From: UBA6912 sp041611095
Lineage (GTDB): Bacteria > Actinomycetota > Acidimicrobiia > Spongiisociales > UBA5794
DNA: 64,000 nucleotides
Assembly (NCBI GenBank): GCA_041611095.1
Contig: JBFINP010000005.1
Coordinates: 30,674 to 94,673 of the forward strand
Direction of reading: 5' to 3'
Shown here: positions 63,528 through 64,000 of the stretch, piece by piece
Position numbering within the stretch: the stretch's first letter is position 1
Layout: each line of letters begins with the position of its first letter
Notes under the pieces: generated by a model
Databases searched by the model: none
Seen by the model: only the letters and a program-made list of their open reading frames with translations
What the model was told of the DNA's origin: nothing
Program-made: the position numbers and the translations under genes

Positions 63528-63558
63528 AAAAACCCGAAGCCGCTATCCGGCTTCGGGT
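63528..63558 (-). terminator. Attenuator terminator before the DAHP synthase gene
   Basis: On the minus strand ACCCGAAGCCG pairs perfectly with CGGCTTCGGGT (11 bp, loop 5) and is followed by five U. It lies between the aromatic leader peptide and the structural gene, where an intrinsic terminator makes sense only as an attenuator. Confidence 0.87.
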
Positions 63559-63583
63559 CTCGAGGTGTGTGGTGCGAGTGGGT

Positions 63584-63649
63584 TCAGCGCGCCTCGGCCC
63601 GGGCCGGAGGCCCGGTAAAGAAGTACGCGTAGAAGAACCGACTCCGCAT
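63584..63649 (-). CDS. Phe/Tyr-rich leader peptide, 21 residues
   Basis: ATG at 63649 to TGA at 63584-63586. Residues 5-11 are FFYAYFF: four Phe and two Tyr in seven. The stop is 26 bases before the attenuator stem. Ribosome stalling at these codons when charged Phe- or Tyr-tRNA is scarce would let an alternative fold form and prevent termination. The ribosome site (GGTGA directly upstream) is weak. A similar Phe leader is known before DAHP synthase genes of corynebacteria. Confidence 0.8.
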   Translation of the reverse strand: MRSRFFYAYFFTGPPARAEAR

Positions 63650-63700
63650 GTCACCGGGAAATGTACCGACGGTTGCCCGATGGCGCAAGGGGCGGCAGCC

Positions 63701-64000
63701 TCAGGCGTCGGGACCGCGCCGTCTCACCTCTTCGACATGGACCATCGCATCGCGCAGCTCTTGGAGCCAGTCGTCGAGGTGTTTGCCCACCAGACGTACG
63801 CACCATGCGAGAGCGTCGCTGCGACTCCGGGCTACCCCGGCATCGATGAGCGTGTCCAGCACGACCCGCTCCTTGATCCGCAGCCGGGTCATCGCCGGGA
63901 CCGAGAGGTGCGTGAAGAGCCGGCCGACATCGCCGCAGCGGACACCCCAGGAGACCTTGCGGACGAACCGCACCTCGGCGGCGGCGGCGATCTCGATGCG
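63701..64000 (-). CDS. Hypothetical protein, C-terminal part (cut by window edge)
   Basis: The frame is open to the right edge. The last 100 residues have VRFVRKVSWGVRCGDVG, a basic stretch MTRLRIKERVVLDTLIDAGVARSRSDALAWCVRLVGKH that looks like a ribbon-helix-helix or small helical DNA-binding module, and an acidic tail. The function is not determined; the start is outside the window. Confidence 0.6.
   Translation of the reverse strand, partial: RIEIAAAAEVRFVRKVSWGVRCGDVGRLFTHLSVPAMTRLRIKERVVLDTLIDAGVARSRSDALAWCVRLVGKHLDDWLQELRDAMVHVEEVRRRGPDA

Overview
The window is GC-rich, densely packed DNA from a high-GC actinobacterium. Several traits fit class Acidimicrobiia best, although no rRNA or marker gene here fixes the rank: secreted proteins with long Thr-rich linkers, a caa3-type cytochrome oxidase operon, a molybdenum hydroxylase of the CO-dehydrogenase family, a PIN-PhoH protein, many GTG/TTG starts, and ATGA/GTGA stop-start overlaps. 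Genes occur in strand-consistent blocks with very little intergenic space, except for one less GC-rich accessory patch near 49.6-53.2 kb.

Layout. 1-5.3 kb: the C-terminus of Lon, a sulfotransferase, and a two-component system flanked by two secreted proteins that share an ectodomain. 5.4-9.9 kb: coxG-coxS-coxL-coxM, form II by the AYRGAGR motif. 10-13.4 kb: azlCD, a membrane protein and a phytase-like secreted protein. 13.4-20.1 kb: one minus-strand run, xseA-xseB-small protein-HAD nucleotidase-coxD-coxE-split xdhC, so the Mo-hydroxylase maturation genes sit in the same run as exonuclease VII. 20.2-33.8 kb: ClC-CBS protein, class V aminotransferase, mannose-1-phosphate guanylyltransferase, LOG protein, MarR, a large P-loop ATPase, CBS protein, a sigma-70 factor with a CRP-like palindrome upstream, epimerase and YyaL. 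33.8-39.7 kb: an envelope cluster in which a BY-kinase-like domain lacking its Walker A lysine is fused to an LCP domain, flanked by two anchored proteins that share an ectodomain. 39.7-45.8 kb: aa3/caa3 oxidase (ctaC-D-E-F-G) with two lipoproteins. 45.9-49.6 kb: ACT-malic enzyme, an HTH membrane protein and small secreted proteins.

49.7-53.2 kb is accessory: an aadA-like nucleotidyltransferase, then a remnant of an element integrated at tRNA-Sec. The remnant contains a duplicated 3' part of the tRNA, a TacAT-type module with a frameshifted toxin, a VapBC module between imperfect 30-bp direct repeats, and a decayed tyrosine recombinase running into the intact tRNA-Sec gene. The tRNA implies that the organism decodes UGA as selenocysteine.

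53.2-64 kb: ferredoxin, CBS protein, HflX, an MFS/HIT pair, PIN-PhoH, an ECF sigma operon, three stacked hairpins before gpsA, and tag downstream of a DAHP synthase-chorismate mutase fusion. The fusion is preceded by a Phe/Tyr-rich leader peptide (RFFYAYFF) and a strong terminator, which together look like ribosome-mediated attenuation. The most distinctive items are the pseudo-BY-kinase/LCP envelope cluster, this attenuator, and the tRNA-Sec element.
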